DNA from: Flammulina velutipes
Taxonomy: Eukaryota > Basidiomycota > Agaricomycetes > Agaricales > Physalacriaceae
Assembly: GCA_011800155.1 (NCBI GenBank)
Contig: JAALGH010000011.1
Span: 1,860,001 to 1,924,000, forward strand
Direction: 5' to 3'
DNA: 64,000 bases
Both the position numbers and the translations under genes were made by a program. Each line of letters opens with the position of its first letter. The first letter of the stretch is position 1. Below are positions 12,235-23,065 of the stretch, one piece after another. Below the pieces are notes generated by a model. That model made no database searches. It was not told the DNA's origin and was given only the letters and a program-made list of their open reading frames with translations.

Positions 12235-14151
12235 CGTTCTTTCAGAACGACATGCATCCCCTTCCCACACCAAGAACGGAAAATGTACTCCCGCACTTCC
12301 ATATCCTCTGGACTAGCAGGATATTAGCCAGATAATGACAGAGTATTTTAAAAACACTTACCTCGTATCATACATACCCACTTTAAATTTCCGCAAAAAA
12401 TGCGAGAACGTCAGATACATTTCGCACCATGCTAAACTAAACCAGTATGAGCACGAGCTGAAAGGGCGCAAGGTTGCACTAGAAGCGGTGACTTACTTTA
12501 TACCGAGACAACTCCTGGGGCCTCGAGAGAAAATAACTAAATGTTTGTCCAGTTCCGCGACATTTGGCTGCAGCCAGCGCTCTGGTAGGAACGTTTCAGG
12601 TTGCGGATAGACGTCCGGATTCATAAGAACGAATGAGGTAGATACGGATACGACAGCCTATGAACCGTGTATGAGTATCGTTTAACGGCCATTTGAGTAC
12701 AAAGAAACATACCCCGGCGGGGACATGAACACCGTCGATGACTGTCGGTGTCTCGACGATACGTGAAAGAGGTACTGGTATACCGATGCTAATTCTGAGA
12801 GATTCCTTGATAACAGCTGTCTATAGCCTACATTAACATATGCAACGAAAGTCGGATGTTCACTTACAAGATAAGGCAACTTCTCCGCCTGCTCGTAGGA
12901 AAACGGAGAATCCTTCTCCGGCCATGCATTGATCAGTTCATCTTCTAGCCTTTTGAGCTTATCTTTGTTTTCCTCCAATAACAAGTAGTACAATCCGAAC
13001 GTGAGCGCATTGCCCGTCGTGTCCGTCCCAGCTGAAAATAGGACTTGCGCCTAACAGAGGTCATGAAATTTTAATGATAGATGGTACGATACAGTACGCA
13101 CCTCACCAATAAGAGAATTCTTTGAGGGCCATTGACTAGGATGAACAGACTCCGGAAGGAGCCTATGATAAATGGTCTCATGCTCTGCTTTTCGAAAAGC
13201 CTCCGGATCCGCCAAATGTGCGTCGACGTTTGTAGACAGCACATTCCGCATATAAACATATCCAGACAACCGTGCATCGAGTTTCGTAAAAAGACCGGGC
13301 GGCAATTTCTGGAGGAGGCGAAGAGCCGGAAAATATCTCGATGCAGCCATTGCCATTATAGCACCGTCCAAGCTTGCGGTAATGGGATGGTCGAATCCTG
13401 GAGCGGCAATGCCTCCGAAGGAATGTCCGTAAGAGTATGCTGTGATGACGTCCATTGTCAGCGAGCGGAAAGCGAAACGAATGTTGATGGGTTCGTCTCC
13501 GTACTCGCGTAGTCGTTCGAGGAAGAGCTCGATCTATTCACTACTTAGTTTGTCTGAAAATAGAACACGGTGAAGCTCACAGTATCCTGAATGTTTCGCT
13601 CGAACTTGATGATTGCCCGCCTCGAGAAGAGAGGGTTTAGAAGATCTCTTCGTATTTTGTGCTTCTCGGGATTGATAATCCCGACCGATGCCTCGCTGGC
13701 GTCAATAGTATCATAGAACGCAGGATCCTTGGTGAAACCGGAGTGCGATGCATAGATTTTGAAGAAGGCTTCTGCGCTGCTAAAATGTAGCTATGAAGCA
13801 TCAGCTGGTATTGTATTCATCGTTACAAAAATGGACCCACTTCATTGGGACGAATTCGCACAACAGGACCTATTCGAGATTAGCGACATGCTAAATTCAA
13901 CTTCATGAAGACCCACCATAGGCGCGATGAAGCTCTTTGATGTGTTGGACCATAAGACCATTTTTCCATATCTCGTAATAGAATGCATACATCTCAGTGA
14001 ATGCGGCCATACGTGGCCCAGGAAAGTTCTTCAGAGGATGAAATACCAATCTCGAAGCAACTGCGAAACACAGGTATGCAAGAGCAATAATCAGGATAGC
14101 CTGGGAGGTGGAGTAGGAGTAGCTGCCCATATTGTCGGGCTTGAATGGCAT
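12235..14151 (-). CDS. Cytochrome P450 (array copy 3)
   Basis: This is a complete P450. The ATG at 14151 begins a short polar head (MPFKPDNMGSYSYSTSQ) and the anchor helix ILIIALAYLCFAVASRLVFH, then NFPGPRMAAFTEMYAFYYE. Downstream exons encode NPLFSRRAIIKFERNIQD, a long exon beginning near the FRSLTMDVITAYSYGHSFGG motif, the I-helix AGTDTTGNAL, ExxR in KESLRIS, FLPERWLQPN and the heme loop FSRGPRSCLGI. The gene ends EDMEVREYIFRSWCGKGMHVVLKERPT and TGA at 12237-12235. The I-helix has Gly where most copies have Ser (TTGNAL against TTSNAL), a small difference that could affect the active-site roof. Intron positions match the rest of the array. It is most similar to copy 5. Confidence 0.9.
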
Positions 14152-14884
14152 GATAAGGAGGAGGGGGAGCCATTCGCCAATGTAGTGTAGCTGGATGTTT
14201 ATAAGTGGCCCGTTCTCACGAATTAAATAAAAGACTCGCCTTCATGTGCTTCTGAGATCAGATGACAGCGCCCGGCACATATTAATGAACCAACCCCGTA
14301 CGCACGCTTTGTGAAACGTCAGTCCTATACGGTCTCAATCAATCAGACGGACGCGAGCTAGTCATAAGGAGGGCCAATGTTGGGGAAGCGGGATACCGTG
14401 CGTGACCGTTCCAGCCACGCCGTTCGCCTTGGAAATCTGCGATACATAAAGACGTTCAGAAGACGCGCTGGACCATATATTGATAGAATCTGCCCAGTTA
14501 TTCAAGTTATTTGGGCGATATTTCACGCCCGATGAATGTCGTCGCTGTGTAGAAGAACAAGAATTCAAGAAAGATCACCCAACTCGGTCAAGTCCGGCCG
14601 TGACCAGATATCATGTGACCAGGATGGATAACCGCGCCACACGACGGCAATATTCGTACGAAATTATGCAACTGAGACTGAGGCCATGTAATTTTGAAGC
14701 GATAAATCTCTAATACAGAAAGAAGATCGTCCAAGAAGTATGTAATTGAATCAATTGAATACAGAAGCCATGATGCGACCGAAGTCAGAATCAAATCGGT
14801 TGCGCCACATTTCAGCGCAAAGGTAGAGTTAGGCGTCCCTCTACAAATGAGGAATACAATTTTCGTATATATGTTTACATTATT
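14152..14884. other. Intergenic, P450 copy 3 promoter
   Basis: About 730 bases separate copies 3 and 4. Short frames here have no motifs. I see nothing else of note. Confidence 0.4.
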
Positions 14885-16806
14885 TCATTCATTCCGCTCC
14901 TTCACGACTGCGTGTAGTCCTTTACCGCGCCACGATGGGATTATGTATTCACGGATGTCCATATCATGGACACTTTCTTCCAGTCAATCACTTGTTGCTG
15001 CGAAGATACAGGTAGACTTACGTTGTATCGTGCAACTTTACATCAAACTTGCGAATCAGATGCGAAATCACAAGGTACATTTCGCACCATGCTAGGCTGA
15101 ACGGTATCGTTAGATTACATACTGCCGCAAAGGACATTCGGAAACTCACTTCATACCGAGGCAGCTTCTGGGCCCTCGGGAGAAAACAACTAGGTGTTTG
15201 TCGAGCTCAACCGAATTAGATTGCATCCAACGTTCAGGCATGAATTTGTCCGGCTCAGGAAAGATCTCCGGATTCAACAGGATGAACTTCGAAGAGACGC
15301 TCACGACAGCCTGAAAACTGTTACTCGTGGTGGTAAAGGCGTTGGAAAGAGACTCACTCCGGCGGGAACATAGACATCGTCAATCATCGTCGGGGCTACA
15401 ACGAGGCGAGAAAGCGGAAGAGGGAGACCGATGCTCAATCTCAAGGACTCTTTGACCACGCCAGTCTAGAGAAGAGCACAGATGGTTAACGGCTTTTCGA
15501 GGCAAATGATACAGACATCACTCACGAGATACGGCAACTTCTCTGCTTGCTCAAAGGAGAAAGGCGAGTCTTTCTCTGGCCATGCCCTACTAAGCTCATC
15601 CTCCAGTCTTTTGCGCATCTGATCGTTCCCGTCACGGAGAAGATGAAAGAGTCCTATGTTTAGCGCATTACTCGTCGTATCCATTCCGGCACCGATCAAC
15701 GTTACTGCCTGTGGAAGCAAATCACATCAAAATCTGCGCACACAGAGAAAAACCTAAACACCCACTTCGTCAACCAATGACGCCTTCGTTGGCCATTGAC
15801 TGCGATCCTCTGACTCTGGCAGCAAGTGATGATAGATCGTCTCATGGTCCGCCTTATGGAAAGATTCTGGACTCGCCAGATACGCCTCAACGTTACGACG
15901 GGCGGAGCTCCTGAGGTACGCAAAGCCTGCCATACTTGGTTTCAACATCTTGAAGAGAACTGGAGGCAGCCATTGGACAGCATGAAGCCATGACATGTAT
16001 CGCGAAGCGGCCATGAGCACGACTGCACTGTTCAAGCTATTGGGGTAGGGGTGGTCGAATCCTGGCGCGTCGATACCGCCCAACGTGTAGCCATAAGAGT
16101 ACATCGTGATGATATCCATAGTCAGTGCGCGAAAGCCGCACTTGAAGTTTACGGGCTCGTCTGAGTATTCCCGGAGGCGTTGAACGAAGAGGTCGATCTT
16201 CTGAAGGTAAGGCGAGGTAGTGATAACAGAACCCTGGCTCACATTATCCTGTATGTTGCGCTCGAATTTCAAGATCCCCCGCCTCGAGAAGAGTGGATTG
16301 ATTAGATCCCTTCTTTTCTTGTGATCCTTGACATCAATGAATCCAAAGCTCGACTCGGATAGACCGATGCCGGAATAGAAGTTACGATCCTTGGTAAAGC
16401 CAGAGTGTGGCGGGTAGATCTCGAAGTATGCCTTGGGTGTGCTAAAATGAAGCTATTGAATCGAAATGAGTATGTGTGATGAGTCATAGATAGATTAGCG
16501 TACCTCGTTTGGTCGGATTCGTACGACAGGACCTACTTGGTTTCAGCAAAGCGGAATGGCGTTGAGACAAAACTGACCATAGATGAGATGGAGTTCCTTG
16601 AGATGAGTAGCGAACCGTCCATCCTTCCAAACTTCGTAGTACGCAGCGTAGAAGTCGGTGAGTGCTGCGAGACGAGGACCGGGGAATGCCTTGAGAGGAT
16701 GTGCGAACAGTCTCGAGACCACGGTATATACAAGCAAGATCAGAGCGGTAGCCAATGCTCCGCGTGCTAAAGCGTGAGGGGAAAACTGCTCGAGTATGGA
16801 TGACAT
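14885..16806 (-). CDS. Cytochrome P450 (array copy 4)
   Basis: This is a complete P450. The ATG at 16806 gives MSSILEQFSPHALARG, an anchor helix (ALATALILLVYTVVSRLFAH), then AFPGPRLAALTDFYAAYYE. Recognisable exons follow: KFERNIQDN, GFRALTMDIITMYSYGYTLGG, the I-helix IGAGMDTTSNAL, ExxR in KESLRLS, FMPERWMQSN and the heme loop FSRGPRSCLGM. The end is DMDIREYIIPSWRGKGLHAVVKERNE and TGA at 14887-14885. No disrupted exon was seen. Met replaces Thr in the AGMDTT I-helix, as in copy 7. The roughly 1-kb region upstream contains a cluster of CCAAT boxes described separately, which may control this gene. Confidence 0.9.
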
Positions 16807-17797
16807 GGGGGCAGATGGTGCCCTTCTCCAACTTCAGCGGGTTTTAAGTATGCACAAGCGCGGTGTTCTTGGTGCAAGTCCCCAATATGGCGATTTTCTC
16901 TGCGCGTAAAGTATGAGGCGGTCTGTGGGTCATGCCACACGTCAAAATCTGCTCCTTACTGGATACATTTGAGCGAAAACAGAAGTTACAACGAACGATA
17001 TTGCCTTACCTTTCACATGGATGGTCGTTCCTACTCCATCTTCAATCAAACGGAAGCAATGCGAATTGAATCGCAAGGTCCCTGTGGCTACAGAGCTCCT
17101 TCAGGCGCTAGTTCGGGTCCTGTGCATATCTGAGGCGAATTAAATGCGATTGGAGTCCACGAAATGAAAACACCCAACAATGCCGGGCTGGTTAGCGGTG
17201 AGCATGGAGATATTCTAAAGGACTCAACGTCATTTATGAGATTCGCCGTGATAAACTGCTGGCTCACCAAGAGAAGAGTGAGAAGTCTGCTACTCGGAGA
17301 CCTCGTTTTTCACCTGCCAAAATCGGTATTGTTGTGTTTATCTGCGTCATAGAGTCAGTACAATGGCCTCAGCACATGACCAACGGAGAGTCATTGACCA
17401 ATCCCCAGTGGCTTCGTAGAGAACCAATGAGATATCAGACAAGGGAACCAATGAGACGTCAAAAGTGGGAGCCAATGAGCGGCCAAAGAAGCGTGTACAC
17501 CACGGAAGGAACCTGCTGCTCTCCTACCTGTGATAGGCATCTCTGGCACGCAGAATACTCGACACGTGTCAGTAAAACGGCAGGCGTAGAATTTCGTCCT
17601 TGAACGCCACTCACACGTATCCCGTTACTCCCCAAGAGTGAGGTATGTACAAAGCGATGAGCCGAACGAGATATCAATGGCACGCTCTCTAGATTGAATC
17701 TCAATTGCGGTGGTTATAGTTGGATTCGGCTAATGGTCAGCCTTGCAGGTCAGTATTTGGTTGGAATCATATATTTTTTGACAGTTGAACAATTAGG
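16807..17797. other. Intergenic upstream of P450 copy 4
   Basis: Almost 1 kb lies between copies 4 and 5 without a supported gene. The only structure I see is the cluster of CCAAT motifs at 17397-17480. Confidence 0.45.
17397..17480. promoter_or_regulatory. Cluster of four CCAAT boxes, three in CCAATGAG direct repeats
   Basis: Four CCAAT pentamers lie within about 85 bases in the same orientation, near 17399, 17424, 17447 and 17471. The last three share the longer context (A/G)CCAATGAG and are spaced about 23-24 bases apart. CCAAT is the binding core of the fungal HAP/CBF complex. The array lies about 600 bases upstream of the minus-strand P450 copy 4 start, so a role in that promoter is an inference. 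Confidence 0.5.
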
Positions 17798-19729
17798 TCA
17801 AGCGAACCGCTCTTTCACCATGGCGCGAAGGCCTTTACCAGTCCAAGACGGCAACATATATGCCCGTATCTCCATGTCTTCCGATCTAATTTTCCATGTC
17901 AATAATTGGAACCGTGCATAGCCAAGATTCTTACCGAGTGTCATGAATCTTTAGCTCGAACTTGCGCAGTAGATGCGATAGCGTAAGGTACATCTCACAC
18001 CATGCCAGGCTAAAATCAGGTCAGGATCGCCTGGGAAGAAAACGACGCCAAACCTACTTCATCCCGAGGCAACTTCTAGGGCCTCGGGAAAAAACGACCA
18101 GGTGTTTGTCTAGCTCCGCGACATTTGATTGCAACCAGCGTTCGGGTATGAACTTCTCTGGCTGTGGGAAAATATCCGAATTCATTAAGACGAAATATGT
18201 CGAAGCGGATACAACGGCCTAAGGAATGTCATTCAAGGAATCAGATGCTGATGAAGGACGAAGCTCACTCCAGCTGGGACTTGTGTTCCGTCTATGATAG
18301 TGGGAACTTGGACAACTCGCGGAAGCGGCACCGGAACGCCAATACTTATCCTCATAGATTCCTTGATGACTGCAGTCTGCGAAATATAGTTAACGGTTGC
18401 ATGGTCGAAGCTGGAATCACATTATTTACCAGGTACGGGAGCTTCTCTGCTTGTTCGTACGAGAACGGGGAGTCTTTCTCTGGCCAAGCACTATACAGTT
18501 CATCTTCTAATTTCTTGAGGATCGGCGCATTATCCTCCACCAGTAAGTGATAGAGGCCGAAACTGAGGGCGTTACTAGTCGTGTCCGTTCCAGCAGTGAA
18601 TAGTACCTGGGCCTGCCAACGGAAAACATTTCAGATAATATCGGAATCCCGCAGCCATATGACTGCTTACCTCGCCCAGAAGGGAATCCTTCGATGGCCA
18701 GTGCCGCGGATTGACAGACTCTGGAAGGAGATGGTGATAGATTGTTTCGTGCTCTGCCTTACGCAAGGCTGCGGGATCAGCGAGATGTTGATCTATGTTG
18801 GTAGAAAGGGAATGACGCATGTACGCGTAGCCCGCTAGTCTGGCGTCGATTTTCTTGAAGAAATCGGGGGAAATATTTCTTTGGAGAGTCTGTAGGATGG
18901 GAAAGTATCTCGAAATGGCCATAGTCTTGATCGCACCATCTACGCTCGCGGTGATCGGATGGTCGAATCCTGGCGCGCCAACACCATCCCAAGAATAGCC
19001 ATACGAGTACATCGTGATGACATCCATAGTAAACGAGCGAAATGCAAGACGAAAATTGACGGGCTCGTCTCTGAATTCCCGCAAACGATCAATAAATTTG
19101 TCGACCTAAGACAACCATCATTTAGTATCAGCGGATGGGCCAACAACGAATTACTCACTGTGTCTTGGATATTGCGCTCAAACTTGATGATAGCGCGCCT
19201 CGAGAAGAGGGGATTGAGAAGATCTCGACGTTTTTTATGGTCGTCGACATTAACCAAACCAAACGAAGCCTCGTCAGCATCAAACGCAGCATAGAACAGC
19301 GGGTCCTTGGTGAAGCCCGAATGCGATGGATAAATCGCGAAGAACGCCCGGGGGCTGCTGAAGTGAAGCTACCATGATGTGTCAAGGTCTGTATCAGAGT
19401 AGATCCAGCTACATGAGCACACCTCGTTAGGACGAATCCTTACAACTGGACCTATCCTACTTCAGCGACACAAGCGGGCATTGTCAGGCCAATAACATAC
19501 CGTAGATACGATGAAGATCTTTGAGATGGTCAACAAACAATCCGTCCTTGACTATCTCGTAGTAGAAAACATATAACTCGGTGAGTGCCGCCAAACGTGG
19601 CCCAGGAAACGACGTAAGAGAATGCAAAAGCAGGCGCGAAGCAGCAATGTACAAGACAAAAGCGAAACCGAGAATCAAAATAGACTGAGTGGAGAGATAA
19701 TCAGTGAGCAGTTCGAATGAGAAGGTCAT
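17798..19729 (-). CDS. Cytochrome P450 (array copy 5)
   Basis: This is a complete P450. The ATG at 19729 gives MTFSFELLTDYLSTQS and the anchor ILILGFAFVLYIAASRLLLH, then SFPGPRLAALTELYVFYYE. Exons then encode NPLFSRRAIIKFERNIQDT, FRSFTMDVITMYSYGYSWDG, the I-helix TAGTDTTSNAL, ExxR in KESMRIS, FIPERWLQSN and the heme loop FSRGPRSCLGM. It ends EDMEIRAYMLPSWTGKGLRAMVKERFA and TGA at 17800-17798. Intron placement matches copy 3, its closest relative by eye. This is the last minus-strand copy of the left block. Its promoter faces the divergently transcribed PQ-loop gene. Confidence 0.9.
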
Positions 19730-20532
19730 CGTATGGAGGGTGCTATCAGTCTGTCAGAGCTTTACTTGTGTCTTCCTTATATTAGCACGTACCAGAATGA
19801 ACACTTGCAACTGTGCCCGGGCGTCGCCGATGTCATATGTGAGCGCTGCCAATCTCATTCAATGATGCTGTTCTTAGCGTCCGCGCAGCTCGTATCTTGG
19901 TGCGCGCGCGTTAAATTCGGCCCATCGATCCATTGGCACCGAGGAATACCGACTTCGTTTGGCCACATGAACATAGAGAAGTAAATGGGTCGAAGCATGT
20001 GCCGTGCGGTCGCTCGCCATCATGAGAGATTAAGTGTATGTCTATTGGAAGACAATATCAGGCATAGCTTGAGGTACTAAACGTTTATTGATGAATAGAC
20101 GTTCTTGCACGTTGCTCACCATATGTTAACATTTCCCGTTGAATATCTCATCGTCCATTCCTAAGCATTGAATATTGAATACTCAAGTACTCAAGGGCCA
20201 GCAGCCACCAGGGAGCTCAGCCACACATCGAGGTGAGAATCGAAGACGGAAAGGTTGTCAAGTTGTTGTCAAGGGCACGTCGAGTAACGGTCCGGCCCGG
20301 GCCAAGTCCGGTCAACCTAATTAATTATTACATACTTACCAACCCTTGCCTGCCTTCATCTGCGCCCGTCAGCACAGAGCAACATTTCTTGCTAGACCTA
20401 ATACGCTCTATCTGTCAAAGTTTTAACCTCTATGAACTTCAAATGAAAAATGTTCAGTCCGGCGGATTTTCCACGCCGCGTGACGTCGCTGTATAGCACA
20501 GTCAGTCACCTCTTGTCATCCTCCAGTCATCC
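19730..20532. other. Divergent promoter region, P450 copy 5 and PQ-loop gene
   Basis: About 800 bases lie between two divergent start codons. I see no gene. A GC-rich near-palindrome (ggtccggcccgggcc) occurs near 20290; no factor can be named. Confidence 0.4.
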
Positions 20533-21533
20533 ATGCCAATAAACTATGCAGCGGAGAATGCACTAGGAACATTAGGTATGTGTACCGTTCAATACGCGCC
20601 TATGCATAGGACTAATATGAACGTTTAGGCGCGGTTTGCTGGACTATTCAACTGGTGCCGCAAATCTGGAAGAGCTGGCGCCAAAAAAACACAGATGGAT
20701 TATCGCCATATCTAGTGTGGGTCCATTTGCATGTTTCATAATTTCCATGTTGACAGCGAACTATTCGCAGATTACTATGGGCATTTTCTGGCGTTTTCCT
20801 TGGGGTTTATTCCATTGTTCAAGGGCTTAACATTCCGTTGATAGTCCAACCACATATCTTCGCGACGCTCTCTCTGGTGTCATGGTCGCAGGTAGCTTCA
20901 CTCATCGTCTATGATATTCAGTTTTACCTTATTTTACAGTGCCAATTTTACAGTCAACAGTGGTCTGTCCGAAAACTGCTGGTTATCTGCATCTCCATCC
21001 TAGCGCTATCAGGTGGCTTCGACGCCGGTATGGTCTTTGCCATACGCCCCTCTTACAAGAAAGGCAATATGGTTGGTGCGCGGGTCTTTGGTATTTTGAC
21101 TTCAGTTTTCCTGGCTGCAGGGTTACTGCCACAGTACTATGAAATCTACAAGTTCAGAGAAGTCATAGGCATATCTATCCCATTTATGCTGATTGATTGC
21201 TTGGGTGGTATGTTTTTCACGCCTATAGGAACGACTATGGGATTCATCTACGTCTTTAGGCGTCTTTTCGTTGTTGTCTTTGTTATTTCGACCTGAATTT
21301 GATATTCTTGGTGGTGTGGCATACGGCCTTGTGGTGGTGAGCTTCCATTGACTGTTTATCTCCCGATACAGTGGCTCATAATTCAATAGGTGTTGGACGG
21401 TGTTGTGCTTATTGCAGCAATGGTTCTCAACCCGTTAGCGCGACGTCGCAGACATCGACTAGAGAGCACAGTTCACACTCCGGAGGAAGGCGGACCTCAG
21501 ACCATGGAAGTAGGGAACCAAAGAATAGCATAA
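20533..21533 (+). CDS. PQ-loop repeat membrane protein
   Basis: Several short exons from ATG 20533 (MPINYAAENALGTLG) assemble to about 260 residues. The first PQ-loop motif is clear in exon 2 (CWTIQLVPQIWKSW, then NTDGLSPYL). The second is in FLAAGLLPQYYEIYK, followed by REVIGISIPFMLID. After an intron beginning GTATGT near 21209, the next exon reads GVFSLLSLLFRPEFDI and then GGVAYGLVVV. A last exon gives LDGVVLIAAMVLNPLARRRR and the stop at 21531-21533. The family comprises seven-helix transporters such as lysosomal/vacuolar cystine and cationic amino-acid exporters and the fungal Stm1-like proteins. A vacuolar or secretory membrane position is expected. The exact solute is unknown. The region around 20740-20840 holds one or two further introns whose borders I did not settle. 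Confidence 0.75.
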
Positions 21534-21569
21534 ATTCATTGCGCTTCTGATGCATCATGCTCCTGCTCC

Positions 21570-22901
21570 CTAATCCCTAATCCCTTCTGCCAACTTGAAA
21601 AGTGACACCTTCCCCGGAGATTCCCACCCCAAGGGCCTCGCTTCTCTCTCCGCGTCGCCTTCGCGTATCCTCGCAGCATAGGCACTCAAACCACGCCATT
21701 CATCGCCTTCCAAAACTAGACCTCGATGCAATAGGTAGCCAACCACTGGCCAGAGCGCGCAATCCGCAATGGTAAACAGATCTCCAGCGACGTATGGATG
21801 TCCGCGGCTGAGGTATGCTTCCCAAAACGCGAGTTCCTTCTCTGTCCCTTCCAACGACTCGCGAACTTCCCTCTTGTACGTGGAGGAATCGTCTAAGAAG
21901 AGATATTCGAGGCCTTCGCACACGTTATGGAGATTTTCGCTTTCGTGGAACCGCTGGAGGCAGCTCGTGTATTCCGTCTTGTTCATGGCGCTGGGCGTAA
22001 GCGACGTTCCGCGATAAAAAGTCTCGAGGTACTGGAGGATGGCCAGAGACTCGATGACGATCGTTCCGTCCTTGTCTACCAACGTCGGAGTCTTACAACG
22101 AGGGTTTATCGCTGCGAACGCCGGAGCTCTCGTCTGCTTTGGAGTAGACATGACGTGGAGGCGACGAGGATTATACGCAATGTGCTTTGCCGCGAGTAGC
22201 AGCTGGACGCGCCATGAGGGTATAGAGCCGTTCACGAAGTAGAGTGTTGGGAGTGATGGATCGTTCAAGAGCGACTCGAGGTCTCCGTGATGGATAATAG
22301 AGGCGTAGTGTGTGGCCATGATTCCGAGACATTCGTCGATGACTTTGGGGGATGAGGCGGAGACAGCAGTCTTGATGACATTGACGTTGTATCCATGGAA
22401 GAAGGCGTCTGTTACGGAGGCGCGCACGCAGGTTTTGACGGTAACGCCCGCCATGAAGAGGGTGTCGACGCCTAGGTCAAGGAGGACTTGGTGAAGTGAT
22501 GTATCAGTGAATGCAGAAAAGTATGTCTTTCTGACGATGGGGTCCGTCGCACGGACAAGCCTTTTCACGGAAGGATGGAAGTCTGCACCCGTAGACCCTG
22601 GCTCGCAGATTCTTTTATGTCCATGATGTGAACCAGCCAAGCGGTCGGTGTTCAATGGAACATCCTCGTATTTCTCTCCTCCGGGACGCGTGATATGGCG
22701 CACAGGTAACGGGCTAGAAGCTTTTGTGTATTCTGAACGAATCCAGATGATAGGGAGCCTCCTACGTCTGAAGAACGTTACGCAAGTCTCTATGTTTGGT
22801 AGTAGCTTCGGTGTAATGGCGGTGAAGTTGGAAGACCCTAGGGCAAATTCGGGACGTAAGAAGTCATTCTGAAGGTCGACCAGGGCTAAGGCTGCCGGCA
22901 T
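21570..22901 (-). CDS. Isochorismatase-like hydrolase fused to a glutathione S-transferase
   Basis: A single uninterrupted frame of about 443 residues combines two enzymes. I chose the start at ATG 22901 (MPAALALVDLQNDFLRPE) because it places the family's LVDLQNDF at the N terminus. Residues 1-200 are a cysteine hydrolase of the isochorismatase family: the Asp of VDLQNDF, a Lys after DPIVRKTYFSAF, and the nucleophile Cys in GVTVKTCVRASVTDAF. Residues about 210-430 are a GST: a thioredoxin-like half (TLYFVNGSIPSWRVQLLLAAK, INPRCKTPTLVD, ESLAILQYLE) and an all-helical half with YVAGDLFTIADCALWPVV, the conserved Asp-containing capping motif. The fusion may couple amide/ester hydrolysis with glutathione conjugation. 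It lies beside tyrosinase and P450 genes. The absence of introns is unusual for this window. Confidence 0.88.
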   Translation of the reverse strand: MPAALALVDLQNDFLRPEFALGSSNFTAITPKLLPNIETCVTFFRRRRLPIIWIRSEYTKASSPLPVRHITRPGGEKYEDVPLNTDRLAGSHHGHKRICEPGSTGADFHPSVKRLVRATDPIVRKTYFSAFTDTSLHQVLLDLGVDTLFMAGVTVKTCVRASVTDAFFHGYNVNVIKTAVSASSPKVIDECLGIMATHYASIIHHGDLESLLNDPSLPTLYFVNGSIPSWRVQLLLAAKHIAYNPRRLHVMSTPKQTRAPAFAAINPRCKTPTLVDKDGTIVIESLAILQYLETFYRGTSLTPSAMNKTEYTSCLQRFHESENLHNVCEGLEYLFLDDSSTYKREVRESLEGTEKELAFWEAYLSRGHPYVAGDLFTIADCALWPVVGYLLHRGLVLEGDEWRGLSAYAARIREGDAEREARPLGWESPGKVSLFKLAEGIRD

Positions 22902-23065
22902 AGTGAATTTAGATCCTTGTTGGTGGCAGTCAGTCTTATGGGTCCTTGTTGACCTCAATGAGTCATAGTTTTGCCCTACTCCCACGCTCCGAGTCATAGC
23001 ACACACGTGCAAGCGTTACATTTCAGAATACAATTCGAAAGACGACGTAAAGGCCAGTGCCTACT

